Source of the DNA: Nostoc sp. 'Lobaria pulmonaria (5183) cyanobiont'
Lineage (GTDB): Bacteria > Cyanobacteriota > Cyanobacteriia > Cyanobacteriales > Nostocaceae
Assembly: GCF_002949795.1 (NCBI RefSeq)
Contig: NZ_CP026692.1
Location: 4,076,545 to 4,140,544, forward strand
Direction of reading: 5' to 3'
Length of the DNA stretch: 64,000 bases
Below are positions 36,201 to 45,714 of this stretch, piece by piece; the stretch's first letter is position 1; the number at the start of each line of letters is the position of its first letter. The translations under genes were made by a program, and so were the position numbers. The notes beneath the pieces were generated by a model, which was not told the DNA's origin, did no database searches, and saw nothing but the letters and a program-made list of their open reading frames with translations.

Positions 36201-37970
36201 CTAACTGCGTTGCCAAATTTTAATAGTCTTATCCAAACTCCCGCTAACCAACATCTCGCCGGAAGGTGTGAAAGCTAATGCTGTGACTATATTCCCATGA
36301 CCTGTAAACGTAGCCAGCAATTCTCCGGTTTGTAGATGCCACAATTTAATGGTTTTATCAGCACTACCGCTAGCAATAATTTGCCCATTAGGACTTAATG
36401 CGATCGCATATACTCTATCTCTATGTCCTTTAAGAGTATGAAGTAATTCCCCAGTCTCCAATTGCCAAATTTTAATCGTTTGATCCCAGCTACCACTGAC
36501 GAGTATTTTACCATCTGTACTAATCGCCAAGGAACGAACGATGTGAGAATGACCCATGAGGGTATGCAGTGGTTGTGCGTCCTTTAAACTTTTTATCCCC
36601 GTCTTGGGTAAGGTACGCCAAACTTTAATTTTGCGATAGCTACCTGTAACCAAAGTTTCCCCGTCCCGACTCAAAACCAGGGAATGAGCTGCGGTATCAT
36701 CTAAAGAGAGGGCGATCGCAACCTGACGTTGCATCAAATCCCAAAATAGAATTTTTCTGTCATCTCCGCCTGTAGCTAACATTCTGCCATCTGGGGTAAA
36801 CGCAGCACACCGCACTACCCCATTATGTTTGTGCAAAATATCTATCAAGTCTAGTGCGCCTACGTGCCAAAGCTTAATTGTAGAATCGGCACCGCAACTC
36901 ACTAAAGTCTGTCCATCTGAACTAAAAGCCAGGGAATTCACTTCATCCACCAGCCCAGATATCACCCAAGGATACTCTGATAATGTCTCTATTAATTCAC
37001 CCTTGCTTAAATCCCAGAGTTTTGTTTCTCCCCGACTACCACTGGCTAATATGGGTAAGGCTTTGCCATTCTTACACCCAGAACTGAAAGCTAGGCAATT
37101 AATGCCCCTGTTGTGCCCTTGCAAAGTCTGCCAGCATTCCCAATCACCGACTATACCTTTAAGGCAATGCTCTGATGGTAGAGTCTGTATTGTATCTGCG
37201 ATCGCCTGCTCATTAATGACTGGTGAGGTGTCTTTTTTGCCAAGAAGTGATTCTAAATACCAACTCAACCCCCCACCATACAACAAGTTACTCGGACTTA
37301 TATACAGTTTTGGTTCAGTAAGTTCAATTTGATTAGCAGGTAAAAAGCCAGTAATTATACTTTGTCTTTCGTTTCCTAACTGACCTGTAGATGGATAAAA
37401 CAAACATAGAAAAATTAATACTTGGTGATTTTTTAAATCTTCTTGAGTAACTGACCACTTAATTTTGTCTTTCTTAATACCATTAAAACTTTCTCCATCA
37501 GCAACATAAACTTGAACACTTAGCTGAGGATTATCTTTTAGTACATAAGAAAATTTGCTTTCGCCACACAAATTTCCTTCATCATCTAAAATCATGTTTT
37601 GCAAAGTATCACAAGACACTTTTTTTACCAATTTCCCCAAACGTTCAGCTATCACCAAGTCAACGATTTTTTCCCGCAAAAGATAATCTTGGGCTTGTTG
37701 CTGGAAGTATTTGGGGAAAGGTATCGTCCAGTCGGGAGGCTCAGGATATTCAGGCGGTATCGGCGGCGGATTTTTGGCCAGAACTTCTGCTTGTTGGCGA
37801 GAAAGTTCTTGGAGTTTTGCCAAAGGCTCGCCCCAAAAAGCCATAATTTCAGTGTGACAACCTTTGACTTGACTTTCCAGTAAAGATAAGTCATAAGTTT
37901 TAGGTTTCTTCACACGTTGAAGGAAGTCAGTTTGTTGAGCTTTAAGTAAGCTAATCCAATCCATCTGCAT
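36201..37970 (-). CDS. WD40-repeat protein
   Basis: A 589-residue protein. The first ~265 residues are a non-repeat domain with a charged helix (ILLREKIVDLVIAERLGKLVKK) and no recognised motif. From about 280 to the end there are seven or eight WD40 units (GHNRGINCLAFS, SLAFSSDGQTLVSCGADSTI, GHSHIVRSLAISTDGKILVS, GHRDRVYAIALSPNGQIIAS, GHGNIVTALAFTPSGEMLVS), enough for one beta propeller. WD40 propellers are protein-binding platforms. No kinase or NACHT domain is fused, unlike many cyanobacterial WD40 proteins. Confidence 0.85.
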   Translation of the reverse strand: MQMDWISLLKAQQTDFLQRVKKPKTYDLSLLESQVKGCHTEIMAFWGEPLAKLQELSRQQAEVLAKNPPPIPPEYPEPPDWTIPFPKYFQQQAQDYLLREKIVDLVIAERLGKLVKKVSCDTLQNMILDDEGNLCGESKFSYVLKDNPQLSVQVYVADGESFNGIKKDKIKWSVTQEDLKNHQVLIFLCLFYPSTGQLGNERQSIITGFLPANQIELTEPKLYISPSNLLYGGGLSWYLESLLGKKDTSPVINEQAIADTIQTLPSEHCLKGIVGDWECWQTLQGHNRGINCLAFSSGCKNGKALPILASGSRGETKLWDLSKGELIETLSEYPWVISGLVDEVNSLAFSSDGQTLVSCGADSTIKLWHVGALDLIDILHKHNGVVRCAAFTPDGRMLATGGDDRKILFWDLMQRQVAIALSLDDTAAHSLVLSRDGETLVTGSYRKIKVWRTLPKTGIKSLKDAQPLHTLMGHSHIVRSLAISTDGKILVSGSWDQTIKIWQLETGELLHTLKGHRDRVYAIALSPNGQIIASGSADKTIKLWHLQTGELLATFTGHGNIVTALAFTPSGEMLVSGSLDKTIKIWQRS

Positions 37971-38376
37971 TCCTGCGGCAAACTATTGCATACCTACGGT
38001 AAGCTATACCAATGCAATTACTCAAGTTTATAACCTTAGTTAATTAAAAATTCAGTAATGTTACTAGTCTAATAAAACACAGCCATTGGCAGATGTTTCC
38101 GGGAAAGATAAAGATGGATAGCACTTAGACATTTCATGAACTGATGCAGTTGCAGTATATAGAATTAAATGATGTCAGTCAATTCTAACGGAGATGGATA
38201 AGAAGATACTGTTTCTAAAGAAACACTTCTAGCTGCAAAGGAAAGTTTAATCTAAGAGGCATTTTCAAGGTTGCGGCAACGTTAAGTCAACAAATACCTC
38301 TACTAGACTGACTTAGTAACGGTGTTTTTCGGTGAGATTATCTTAAATTAGCGTAAATGGTAAAGTTCGGCTAATT
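37971..38376. other. Gene-free stretch
   Basis: Between two minus-strand genes. No coding potential, tandem repeat or strong hairpin was seen; it should contain the WD40 gene promoter. Confidence 0.4.
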
Positions 38377-38772
38377 TTAACCTTTGCGTTTTGGTTGTCT
38401 GGAGATAGTACTTAGATCAGAGGAGTCGCCAAAAGTATCTCTTACCTCAATCTGTTTAATTTTCATTTGCAAGTTCAAGTCATCACTGCTAACAATTGTT
38501 TCTAAATTCGCTAATCTTCGCTCTAACAGTTCTATTTGCTGCTGTTGCAAATAGTTAGTTTTTGATTTTTGTTCATCAGAACGCCAAACAGCGACTGTAC
38601 CAACAGCTGCACCACCAATAGCAACTAAAGGAAGAATAGCACCGCTTCTCGTAACTGCTGAGAGTGGGACGCAAACTCCGAGAATGGCGACTGTAATTAG
38701 CCAGATTCTGGTGGTGGCAGATAATCTGACATCTTGGTATTGTTCTAGATTTGTTTGAGATTTCTTAGCCAT
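38377..38772 (-). CDS. Small membrane protein with coiled coil
   Basis: A 131-residue protein starting MAKKSQTNLEQYQDVRL at ATG 38772; the longer open frame to 38901 is atypical. Two hydrophobic segments (IWLITVAILGVCVPLSAV and ILPLVAIGGAAVGTVAVW, about residues 24-64) are followed by a coiled coil (QQQQIELLERRLANLETIV). The polar tail has a basic end (SRQPKRKG). Family not recognised; the layout resembles small cyanobacterial membrane proteins of unknown function. Confidence 0.65.
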   Translation of the reverse strand: MAKKSQTNLEQYQDVRLSATTRIWLITVAILGVCVPLSAVTRSGAILPLVAIGGAAVGTVAVWRSDEQKSKTNYLQQQQIELLERRLANLETIVSSDDLNLQMKIKQIEVRDTFGDSSDLSTISRQPKRKG

Positions 38773-38902
38773 AAGTAAATCTATTGAAAAGTTATTTGCT
38801 AGATTGGCACAATTGTTTACTAAAAGACTTCCTACAATTGGGTTAAGTATAATTATTGTACTAATATTTTTAATTACCAATAGATAAACAGAATTCAACA
38901 TT

Positions 38903-39038
38903 AGGACTTACGCGAAAAACCTCTCAAACTCTCATTCCTCAGTGTCGCGCCAGTTGCTTCAAGTCGGGGAACCCGCCCAACGCACTGGCTTCTCTGTGTC
39001 TCTGTGGTTCGTTCTTCCATGACCCGTGCGTAAGTCCT
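38903..39038. mobile_element. 136-bp MITE-like element with 11-bp terminal inverted repeats
   Basis: The ends are AGGACTTACGC (38903-38913) and its exact complement (39028-39038). The interior has no coding capacity. GGACTTACGC ends are common in cyanobacterial insertion sequences, so this is probably a nonautonomous derivative. The nblA terminator uses almost the same inverted repeat. No clear target-site duplication was found. Confidence 0.7.
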
Positions 39039-39084
39039 GAACATAAAATCCCAATCAGCGAAATGATTTTCCTAACTTCTATAC

Positions 39085-39103
39085 AGACGCGATTAATCGC
39101 GTT
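39085..39103. repeat. AGACGCGATTAATCGCG palindromic repeat
   Basis: Another member of the palindromic family (see 30491-30508), in the gap before the hydrolase gene. Confidence 0.8.
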
Positions 39104-39227
39104 TTTACTGCTGCCTTCTGCTTTGCATTTAGTTACTTCGTTATTTTAGATCATTAGATTTTGCTTGCAAGGAACAGTTGTAGACTGAGAGGAAGATTTC
39201 CTTAAAGTCATAGTCAAGAAGGTACAG

Positions 39228-40199
39228 ATGACAGTTCGGGCTTTTTTTGAAGCTGCCAAAGTTGAAGGTTTCCAGTCACCTTACGATACCATTCACCTGA
39301 AAATTCTCTATCCAGCACAGATACCCGATCAGTTAGAAAAAAGTACCGGAACTGAGCCAGCTAATCCAGAAAACGCACCTTTTCCAGTAGTGATTTTATT
39401 CAACGGCTTGAACTGTGATGCTCAACAATACCAATGGCTAGCGGTTAAACTCGCTGAACGTGGATTGGTAGTGGTTCTGTTTAATTGGATTACCAAAAAT
39501 CTACCAGGCGTAATTAGCCTCACACCTGGGATTGATTTTGAAAAGATGAAACCCACAATTTATCGTACTGCTCCCACAGCTTCGGCTTTGCCAGCACTTT
39601 TAGCTAAACTCGAACAGTTACAAAATCAGGGAATTTTAGCAGGAATGCTGGATTTACAACGGATCATTCTCGGTGGACACTCTGCGGGTGGTAGGGTATC
39701 TATGGAAAATGCTGACCCTCGGTTTTTCCCTGAAGTTGCTGCATCTTTTGCTTATGGCGCAAGTAGCACAGGATTTCCAATCATCGGGTATGAACCAGGA
39801 ACCATTTTACCTTTACCAGATTCCCTACCACTTCTACTGATGGGAGGAACCCGTGATGGATTCATGGTTAAGAGTAGCGAAGTAAGTCCTGAGGATGCTA
39901 CCACCCCAGTCATCCGTACATTCCAAGAAGCAATTACTGGGGGACGAAATGACACCTATCTGGTAATTTTAGAAGGAGCAAATCACTTTTCGATAGTTGA
40001 TGAGCCAGACTCCACTATAGTTAGATCCTCTCTCGACTTAGAAGCTACTCAATCCCAAGAAAACTTGCGTTTGCTGATAAGTGAAATTATTGGTCTGTTT
40101 ATTGACACTTATGTTCGCCACCAACCAGAAGCATCTCAGTTGCTTGAGCAATTATTAAATACTGCCAATCCTCTGATAAAATCCTTTGAGCGTAAGTAG
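39228..40199 (+). CDS. Alpha/beta hydrolase (dienelactone hydrolase/chlorophyllase-like)
   Basis: A 323-residue hydrolase. The nucleophile elbow is GHSAGG (LGGHSAGGRVSMENA, Ser at about residue 147). Before it lie the usual oxyanion strand (VVILFNGLNCDAQQYQWLA) and after it an acid strand (PLLLMGGTRDGF) and a late histidine (EGANHFSIV), which together complete a Ser-Asp-His triad. There is no signal peptide. The substrate is unknown; chlorophyllase-like and carotenoid-ester functions are only possibilities. The next gene begins 11 bases after the stop, so the two form an operon. Confidence 0.85.
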   Translation: MTVRAFFEAAKVEGFQSPYDTIHLKILYPAQIPDQLEKSTGTEPANPENAPFPVVILFNGLNCDAQQYQWLAVKLAERGLVVVLFNWITKNLPGVISLTPGIDFEKMKPTIYRTAPTASALPALLAKLEQLQNQGILAGMLDLQRIILGGHSAGGRVSMENADPRFFPEVAASFAYGASSTGFPIIGYEPGTILPLPDSLPLLLMGGTRDGFMVKSSEVSPEDATTPVIRTFQEAITGGRNDTYLVILEGANHFSIVDEPDSTIVRSSLDLEATQSQENLRLLISEIIGLFIDTYVRHQPEASQLLEQLLNTANPLIKSFERK

Positions 40200-40210
40200 T
40201 TAGGCTGATT

Positions 40211-40888
40211 ATGACAAGTGCATCTTATATTTTTCTGGCTGGAGCAAGTCGCGGTGTTGGTCGAGAAATTGCCCAATATCTGACAACGCAACAGCTAAAG
40301 GTTAAAGCCCTCCTGAGAACAGCAGCAGTTGCTAGTGAACTAGAAAGAATCGGTATTGAGGTAGTTCAGGGAGATGCCTTGAATGTTGGCGATGTAGAAC
40401 GCGCAATCCTGACAGATGAACCTATTCACACTGTTATCAGTACAATTGGCGGTTTACCATCAGATGTAGAAAGGCCCGATTACCCTGGTAATAGAAATCT
40501 GATCGATGCAGCAGTTAAAGCTGGAGTGCAAAAGTTTATTCTTGTGTCTTCCATTGGTACTGGCAATAGTGTTGTTGCTGCCTCACCCCAAGTTTTACAG
40601 GTTCTGGGAAAAGTTTTAGCTGAGAAAGACAAAGCTGAACAACACTTAATTGCCAGTGGACTCACCTATACAATCATCCGTCCTGGTGGACTCAAGTCAG
40701 AATCAGCAACGGGTAATGGCGTTTTAACCGAAGATCCACAGATTATTGGTAGCATCAATCGTGCAGATGTCGCGCAGTTAGTTGTTCGCTGTTTAAATAG
40801 CCAACACGCCAATAATAAAATTTTGTCAGCCGTAGACCGAAACATGCTATTTGGGCAAAGAGAATTTGCAGAATTTAGTTTGGGTTAG
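40211..40888 (+). CDS. Atypical SDR-family NAD(P)-binding protein
   Basis: A 225-residue Rossmann protein with the nucleotide-binding motif FLAGASRGVGREIAQYL at residues 8-24. It has VVQGDALNVGDVERAI, HTVISTIGG and KFILVSSIGTGNS, which are typical of atypical short-chain dehydrogenases (NAD(P)H-binding group). The late YxxxK signature is not clear. Such proteins act as redox-sensitive isomerases or regulatory subunits in cyanobacteria and plastids. It is co-transcribed with the preceding hydrolase (11-base gap) and converges on the molybdenum hydroxylase operon. Confidence 0.83.
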   Translation: MTSASYIFLAGASRGVGREIAQYLTTQQLKVKALLRTAAVASELERIGIEVVQGDALNVGDVERAILTDEPIHTVISTIGGLPSDVERPDYPGNRNLIDAAVKAGVQKFILVSSIGTGNSVVAASPQVLQVLGKVLAEKDKAEQHLIASGLTYTIIRPGGLKSESATGNGVLTEDPQIIGSINRADVAQLVVRCLNSQHANNKILSAVDRNMLFGQREFAEFSLG

Positions 40889-40923
40889 TGCCCCTAGAGC
40901 TTCTTTTCAATGCCCAATGCCTT

Positions 40924-43038
40924 TTAGAGCAACTTGTCAGGTGTAATGGGTAAATCACGGATGCGCTTACCAGTGGCATGGTAAACTGCATTGGCGATCG
41001 CAGCTGAAACACCTGTGATCGCAATTTCGCCTACACCTCGTACACCTGCTGGGTTGAAGTTGAAGTCAGGTTCGCCGACGAAGGCCACCTGAATGCGAGG
41101 AATATCTGCATGGGCTGGGAAGTGATAGGTAGCAAGGTCATAAACCACGGGGTAGCCGATGTTTGGATCAACTTGGCACTCCTCCATTAAAGCTTGCCCA
41201 ATACCCATGATCACACCACCACGGACTTGACTGGCAACTGTTTTAGAGTTGATAATTCGCCCGATATTCATCACTGACACCCAGCGCGTCACCCGCAAAC
41301 GCCCGATTTCTTCATCCACACTGACTTCGCAAAAATGTGCGCCCCAAGACTGGAACGCCCATTTCTTGGTTTCATCGCCAGGAGCAGAGGATGCTGTGGC
41401 CTCAATTGCTGCTTGGCCGGACTGACTCAGAGTTGCAAACGCCTCCTGTGCGGTCTTAGCATTAGCAGTTTTCAGAACTTGCTCACAAGCTGACATCACC
41501 GCCGGAACCAGAGATGCTGTCATCATGGAACCACCTGCCATGCCTCCATCTGGTAGCAAGGAGTCGCCTAACTCTACATGTATCTGTTCGACGGGTAGCC
41601 CCAATGCGTCTGCTGCTGTGGCTGCAACAACGGTATATGCGCCAGTGCCCATGTCATTCCCGGCAGTGAGAACATGGGCAGTACCATCTGGTAGCAGCCG
41701 TACCTTGACTGATGCTGCACCTCGCCTGCCAGGGTAGGTTGCTGCCGCCATCCCCCAACCAACGAGTTTACCATCGGATGTCAAAGAACGGGGCTGTTTT
41801 GGTCTGTCTTTCCAGCCAAATTGCTCCGCACCTAAGAGCAAACAGTCAGCAAAATGTTTGGCTGAGAATGGCAGACCTTCGCGCTGGTGTTCTTTAGTTT
41901 GGTTTTTTAGGCGCAGTTCTACCGGGTCAATCTTTAGCATCCAGGCTAATTCGTCCATCGCTGACTCCATCGCCCACATCCCAGGATTCTCTCCTGGCCC
42001 GCGCATGAATGTTGGTGTACCGATGTTCAGCACCGCTAGTTCCTGCTTCAGTTGCAAATTCGGCGCTGTGTACATAACTGGCGTGACCGAGGTACAGGGT
42101 TCTGTAAAGACCTCCACTGGTGAGGTACAGGATTTAACCTCATGGGCGATCGCAGTTAAACTACCATCAGCAGTTGCTCCCAAGCGCATAGTTTGCTCGG
42201 TTTGGGAGCGGTGTCCGGCGTTCGCTGTCATTTGCCGTCGGCTGAGGACGACTCTGAGAGGACGCTGAAGTTCACGGGCAGCCGCAGCACAGAGAATACC
42301 GTGGGGCCAGGGAAAGGCTTTAGAGCCGAAAGCTCCACCCAAAAAAGGTGTGACGACATGAACCTGTTCAGTTGGCAGTCCAAAGAGTTCTGCATAGGTG
42401 CGCCCAGTTGCCAACACCCACTGAGACGGTTCGTAAACAGTGAGAGAATTTGCATCTTCCCAGTGGGCAATGATCGCATGGGGTTCCATCGCCGCGTGCA
42501 GTTCGATGGCTGTCTTGTAGGTGGCTGTAAGTTTCGTTGTTGCACTCGCCACCCCTGCCGCAAAATTCCCCTTTTCAAACTTTAGCTCTTGACCCATCTG
42601 CGGTGGTGCCTCCTTGAAGGTGGCTTTTGCAGCTTCCACGACTGGCTTTTGGCTTGTGTATTCCACCTTGACCAAATGCGCCGCATCACGCGCCCGCTCG
42701 AAGGTATCTGCTACTACCAAACCGATAATTTGCCCTGCATAGTGAATTTTGTCATCCGACAACGGCAGACGAGCCTCGTAGATTTTCGAGGTGATAAAGT
42801 CGTTGGCTGGCATAAACACTTTCGGCGAGTTTTTATGCGTGAAAACATCTATCACACCTATTGCCTTTTCTGCCACACTGGTGTCGATATTTTTAATTTG
42901 CCCATTGGCAATGCTGGCGGTGACAAGATAACCGTGAACCAGACCTGGAATTTGATGTTCTGCGGCGTAGGTTGCCGTGCCCGTTACCTTTGCCCGTCCA
43001 TCCTTACGGTTGATGGCAGTCCCAATTACTTTGTTCAT
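40924..43038 (-). CDS. Aldehyde/xanthine oxidoreductase, molybdopterin-binding large subunit (PaoC-like)
   Basis: A 704-residue large subunit of a molybdenum hydroxylase. Visible features: GTAINRKDGRAKVTGTATYAA at the start, FLGGAFGSKAFPWPHG, the Mo-site loop MRGPGENPGMWAMESAMDEL, GGSMMTASLV, and the C-terminal GVGEIAITG with the catalytic glutamate. It hydroxylates aldehydes or N-heterocycles and needs molybdenum cofactor (cytosine dinucleotide type in PaoC). It overlaps the FAD subunit gene by four bases (ATGA), showing translational coupling in a three-gene operon. Confidence 0.92.
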   Translation of the reverse strand: MNKVIGTAINRKDGRAKVTGTATYAAEHQIPGLVHGYLVTASIANGQIKNIDTSVAEKAIGVIDVFTHKNSPKVFMPANDFITSKIYEARLPLSDDKIHYAGQIIGLVVADTFERARDAAHLVKVEYTSQKPVVEAAKATFKEAPPQMGQELKFEKGNFAAGVASATTKLTATYKTAIELHAAMEPHAIIAHWEDANSLTVYEPSQWVLATGRTYAELFGLPTEQVHVVTPFLGGAFGSKAFPWPHGILCAAAARELQRPLRVVLSRRQMTANAGHRSQTEQTMRLGATADGSLTAIAHEVKSCTSPVEVFTEPCTSVTPVMYTAPNLQLKQELAVLNIGTPTFMRGPGENPGMWAMESAMDELAWMLKIDPVELRLKNQTKEHQREGLPFSAKHFADCLLLGAEQFGWKDRPKQPRSLTSDGKLVGWGMAAATYPGRRGAASVKVRLLPDGTAHVLTAGNDMGTGAYTVVAATAADALGLPVEQIHVELGDSLLPDGGMAGGSMMTASLVPAVMSACEQVLKTANAKTAQEAFATLSQSGQAAIEATASSAPGDETKKWAFQSWGAHFCEVSVDEEIGRLRVTRWVSVMNIGRIINSKTVASQVRGGVIMGIGQALMEECQVDPNIGYPVVYDLATYHFPAHADIPRIQVAFVGEPDFNFNPAGVRGVGEIAITGVSAAIANAVYHATGKRIRDLPITPDKLL

Positions 43039-44030
43039 ACTACGCCTCCTCCTTTAGCTGACACCGTGAGTGCGCGACGAATTGCCCGCTTTGCCAAGTC
43101 AACTTTGAAACTGTTATGAGTTAATGGTTTAGCTTCAAGAAGTGCAATTTCTGCCGCCTGTTGAAACGTTGCAGTATTGGCACTCTTGCCGATCAAAAAC
43201 TTTTCTGCTTCCTTTGAGCGCCAAGGTTTATGGGCTACGCCACCCATTGCCAAGCGCACATTCTGAATCTGCTCACCCGCTAAGTCAACCGCAGCTGCCA
43301 CAGAGACTAACGCAAAGGCATAGGAAGTGCGATCGCGTAACTTTAGGTAAACCCCTGATTTGGCAAACGGCACTGGGGGCAGAACCACAGAGGTAATCAA
43401 CTCACCTGGCTCTAAGTTTGTATCTCGCTGGGGTGTGTTCCCTGGTAGACGGTGAAAGTCTGTCAATGGTATCTGCCGCTTACCCTTGGGGCCTTCCACA
43501 ACAACAACAGCATCCAGAGCCGCAAGAGGGACACACATATCCGAGGGTTGAACTGCCACGCATTGGTCACTGGCCCCAAGGATGGCGTGCATCCGGTTGA
43601 TGCCCGTTGCTGCCGGACAGCCGCTTCCCGGTTGCCGTTTGTTGCAAGGGAAGGCGGTATCGTAGTAGTAGGGACAGCGAGTGCGTTGCAGTAGGTTGCC
43701 CCCTACGGTTGCCATATTGCGGATTTGCTGAGACGCACCAGAAAGAATCGCCCGGGACAGTATTGGATAATCACGGCGAACATCAGGATGGTCTGCCACT
43801 GCTGTGTTAGTTACTAGCGCTCCAAGGCTCAGACCACCCTCACTTGTCCGTTCAATGCGCTTCATCTCTAATCGAGAGATGTCGATAAGTTGCGATGGCT
43901 CATCTAGGAAAACCTTGAGACGGTCAACCAAGTTCGTACCGCCTGCAATCAATATCGCATTTTGGTCATTCGTTGCCCGTTCAACCGCATCTTTCACAGA
44001 GGTGGCACGGGCGTAAGTGAAGTTGTTCAT
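43035..44030 (-). CDS. FAD-binding subunit of the molybdenum hydroxylase (PaoB-like)
   Basis: A 331-residue CO dehydrogenase-type flavoprotein. The FAD motifs are AILIAGGTNLVDRLK and SQQIRNMATVGGNLLQRTRC. Between them and the C-terminal domain is a four-cysteine insertion (CPYYYDTAFPCNKRQPGSGC) that in E. coli PaoB binds a 4Fe-4S cluster; most xanthine dehydrogenase FAD subunits lack it. Overlaps of four bases with both neighbours show strict operon coupling. Electrons would pass from the Mo site through the 2Fe-2S subunit to FAD. Confidence 0.92.
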   Translation of the reverse strand: MNNFTYARATSVKDAVERATNDQNAILIAGGTNLVDRLKVFLDEPSQLIDISRLEMKRIERTSEGGLSLGALVTNTAVADHPDVRRDYPILSRAILSGASQQIRNMATVGGNLLQRTRCPYYYDTAFPCNKRQPGSGCPAATGINRMHAILGASDQCVAVQPSDMCVPLAALDAVVVVEGPKGKRQIPLTDFHRLPGNTPQRDTNLEPGELITSVVLPPVPFAKSGVYLKLRDRTSYAFALVSVAAAVDLAGEQIQNVRLAMGGVAHKPWRSKEAEKFLIGKSANTATFQQAAEIALLEAKPLTHNSFKVDLAKRAIRRALTVSAKGGGVV

Positions 44031-44737
44031 CTGAGCATCTCCTGGGGTTCATTGACCATCACTGCGGCAGGAGAGGGCGGTTTTTGTCCCGTTACCTGCT
44101 GGACTGCTGCCACAATGCCGTTGTAAGCGCTACATCGACAGAGATTACCACTCAGTCGCTCCTTGATTTCAGCTTCAGAGAGTTCAGCCAACTGTGGGGG
44201 ACTAGCCAAATCTGGTGTGACAACGCTGGCACAGCCCCGTTTGACTTCATCAAGTAAGGCAACAGAAGCACAAATCTGTCCTGGGGTACAGTAGCCGCAC
44301 TGGAAGCCATCGTTATCAATGAATGCTGCTTGTACTGGATGGAGAGTATCGCCGTTGGCCAGTCCTTCAATGGTGACGATCGCCTTGTCTTCCTGCATCA
44401 CTGCCAGAGTCAGGCAGGAATAAACTCGCTCACCATCGATTAGAACAGTACAAGCCCCACACTGCCCATGATCGCATCCCTTTTTGCTGCCCACTAGCCC
44501 CAAGCGATCGCGCAGGGCATCTAAGAGTGTGACACGCGGCTCAAGGTCGAGGGTTTGCTGCTCACCGTTAACAGTAAGTTTCACGTTGATCTCACCTGGG
44601 TTACTTTGGCTAGCTTCCTTTGCTATAGTTGCCTGATTGAGTAATGAGGGAGCGGCTATAGCTGTTCCGGCAGCAGTCAGTGCCTGTCCCAAAAAACCGG
44701 GTTGGGATGTTATTTCTGCCCTTTTTTTGTGTTCCAT
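44027..44737 (-). CDS. 2Fe-2S subunit of the molybdenum hydroxylase (PaoA-like)
   Basis: A 236-residue protein with two iron-sulfur clusters: the plant-type CDHGQCGAC...C set and the second set CGYCTPGQIC plus NLCRCSAY. It has an N-terminal extension of ~50 residues with a hydrophobic Ala-rich stretch (FLGQALTAAGTAIAAPSLL). Periplasmic PaoA carries a twin-arginine signal there, but here the RR pair is missing (EHKKRAEITSQPGFLGQ has KKR), so export is doubtful. First gene of the operon; ATG at 44737. Confidence 0.9.
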   Translation of the reverse strand: MEHKKRAEITSQPGFLGQALTAAGTAIAAPSLLNQATIAKEASQSNPGEINVKLTVNGEQQTLDLEPRVTLLDALRDRLGLVGSKKGCDHGQCGACTVLIDGERVYSCLTLAVMQEDKAIVTIEGLANGDTLHPVQAAFIDNDGFQCGYCTPGQICASVALLDEVKRGCASVVTPDLASPPQLAELSEAEIKERLSGNLCRCSAYNGIVAAVQQVTGQKPPSPAAVMVNEPQEMLR

Positions 44738-44959
44738 AATTCGTACTTCTAGATTGAATAATGCGGTAATTCTGAGAACTTAGGGATATGCATAGCTATT
44801 TAATATTGTGTACATAATTAAGGTCAAGTGCAGGTAATAGTCTGGGGAAATAAGAAAAAAATCAGACCAAGTGCGCTTCCCCAAATAGCCGGATCATCTT
44901 CTCATACCAATTCTGTATGAAGAATGCGCTAAACCACATTTAAGTGCAAGAAAGAAAAA

Positions 44960-45078
<119 letters not shown>

Positions 45079-45139
45079 TCAGCCGTGGATTTAGCATGAT
45101 ATTGCTGTTTGAGGCTAAATTCTCAGTTTTGGTTTTTAG

Positions 45140-45168
45140 GCGATGTCTACGACGGGCTACGCCTACGC
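45140..45168 (+). repeat. 29-bp dispersed repeat, copy 3
   Basis: Exact copy of 13071-13099, in the gene-free region before the second minisatellite. Confidence 0.9.
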
Positions 45169-45420
45169 ATTAGAACTTCAGTCTAAAAGCTTGATTAAAA
45201 CAATACCTTTGTTTTTTGCGTCAACCACTTCTGCTGGACTACCTCTTTAGGAAAATATATTCCCAATACGCAGTACCGAGTAGTGGAGCGTTATTCATTG
45301 GTATTGTTGACGTGCCAAGAGAAGTAAATCTGGCGTTGCAGAACAGTGGGATGAATTTGGGCAAGTAGGAGAAATCAGCCTTAGTACAGCATTTCATTAA
45401 TTCGTAGCGAATTAAATTTG

Positions 45421-45630
45421 GCAATGGCAATGCGTCCCTCTGTAATGGCAATGCATTCCTCTGCAATAGCAATGCGTCCCTCTGCAATAGCAATGTATCC
45501 CTCTGCAATGGCAATGCGTCCCTCTGCAATAGCAATGCGTCCCTCTACAATGGCAATGCGTCCCTCTGCAATAGCAATGCGTCCCTCTACAATGGCAATG
45601 CGTCCCTCTGCAATAGCAATGCATCCCTCT
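45421..45630 (+). repeat. 21-bp minisatellite, ten copies
   Basis: Ten exact-length 21-base units beginning at 45421 and every 21 bases to 45610. Units alternate mainly between GCAATGGCAATGCGTCCCTC and GCAATAGCAATGCGTCCCTC types (final T in each). On the minus strand the core reads GACGCATTGCCATTG, closely matching GATGCATTGGCATTG of the array at 6671. All frames are open, which produces spurious ORFs. The rest of 44738-45714 has no credible gene. Confidence 0.95.
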
Positions 45631-45714
45631 GCATTTAAAAACGATACGATTTTATGCAAAACCGTACTTAGTTGCTGCTAAATCATCCCAAATGCAACGC
45701 CGTAAATCTCAATT

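Noticed and set aside
45239..45681. Heptapeptide-repeat ORFs on both strands
   Set aside because: These are products of the second 21-bp minisatellite, with frames open in both directions and no start signals.
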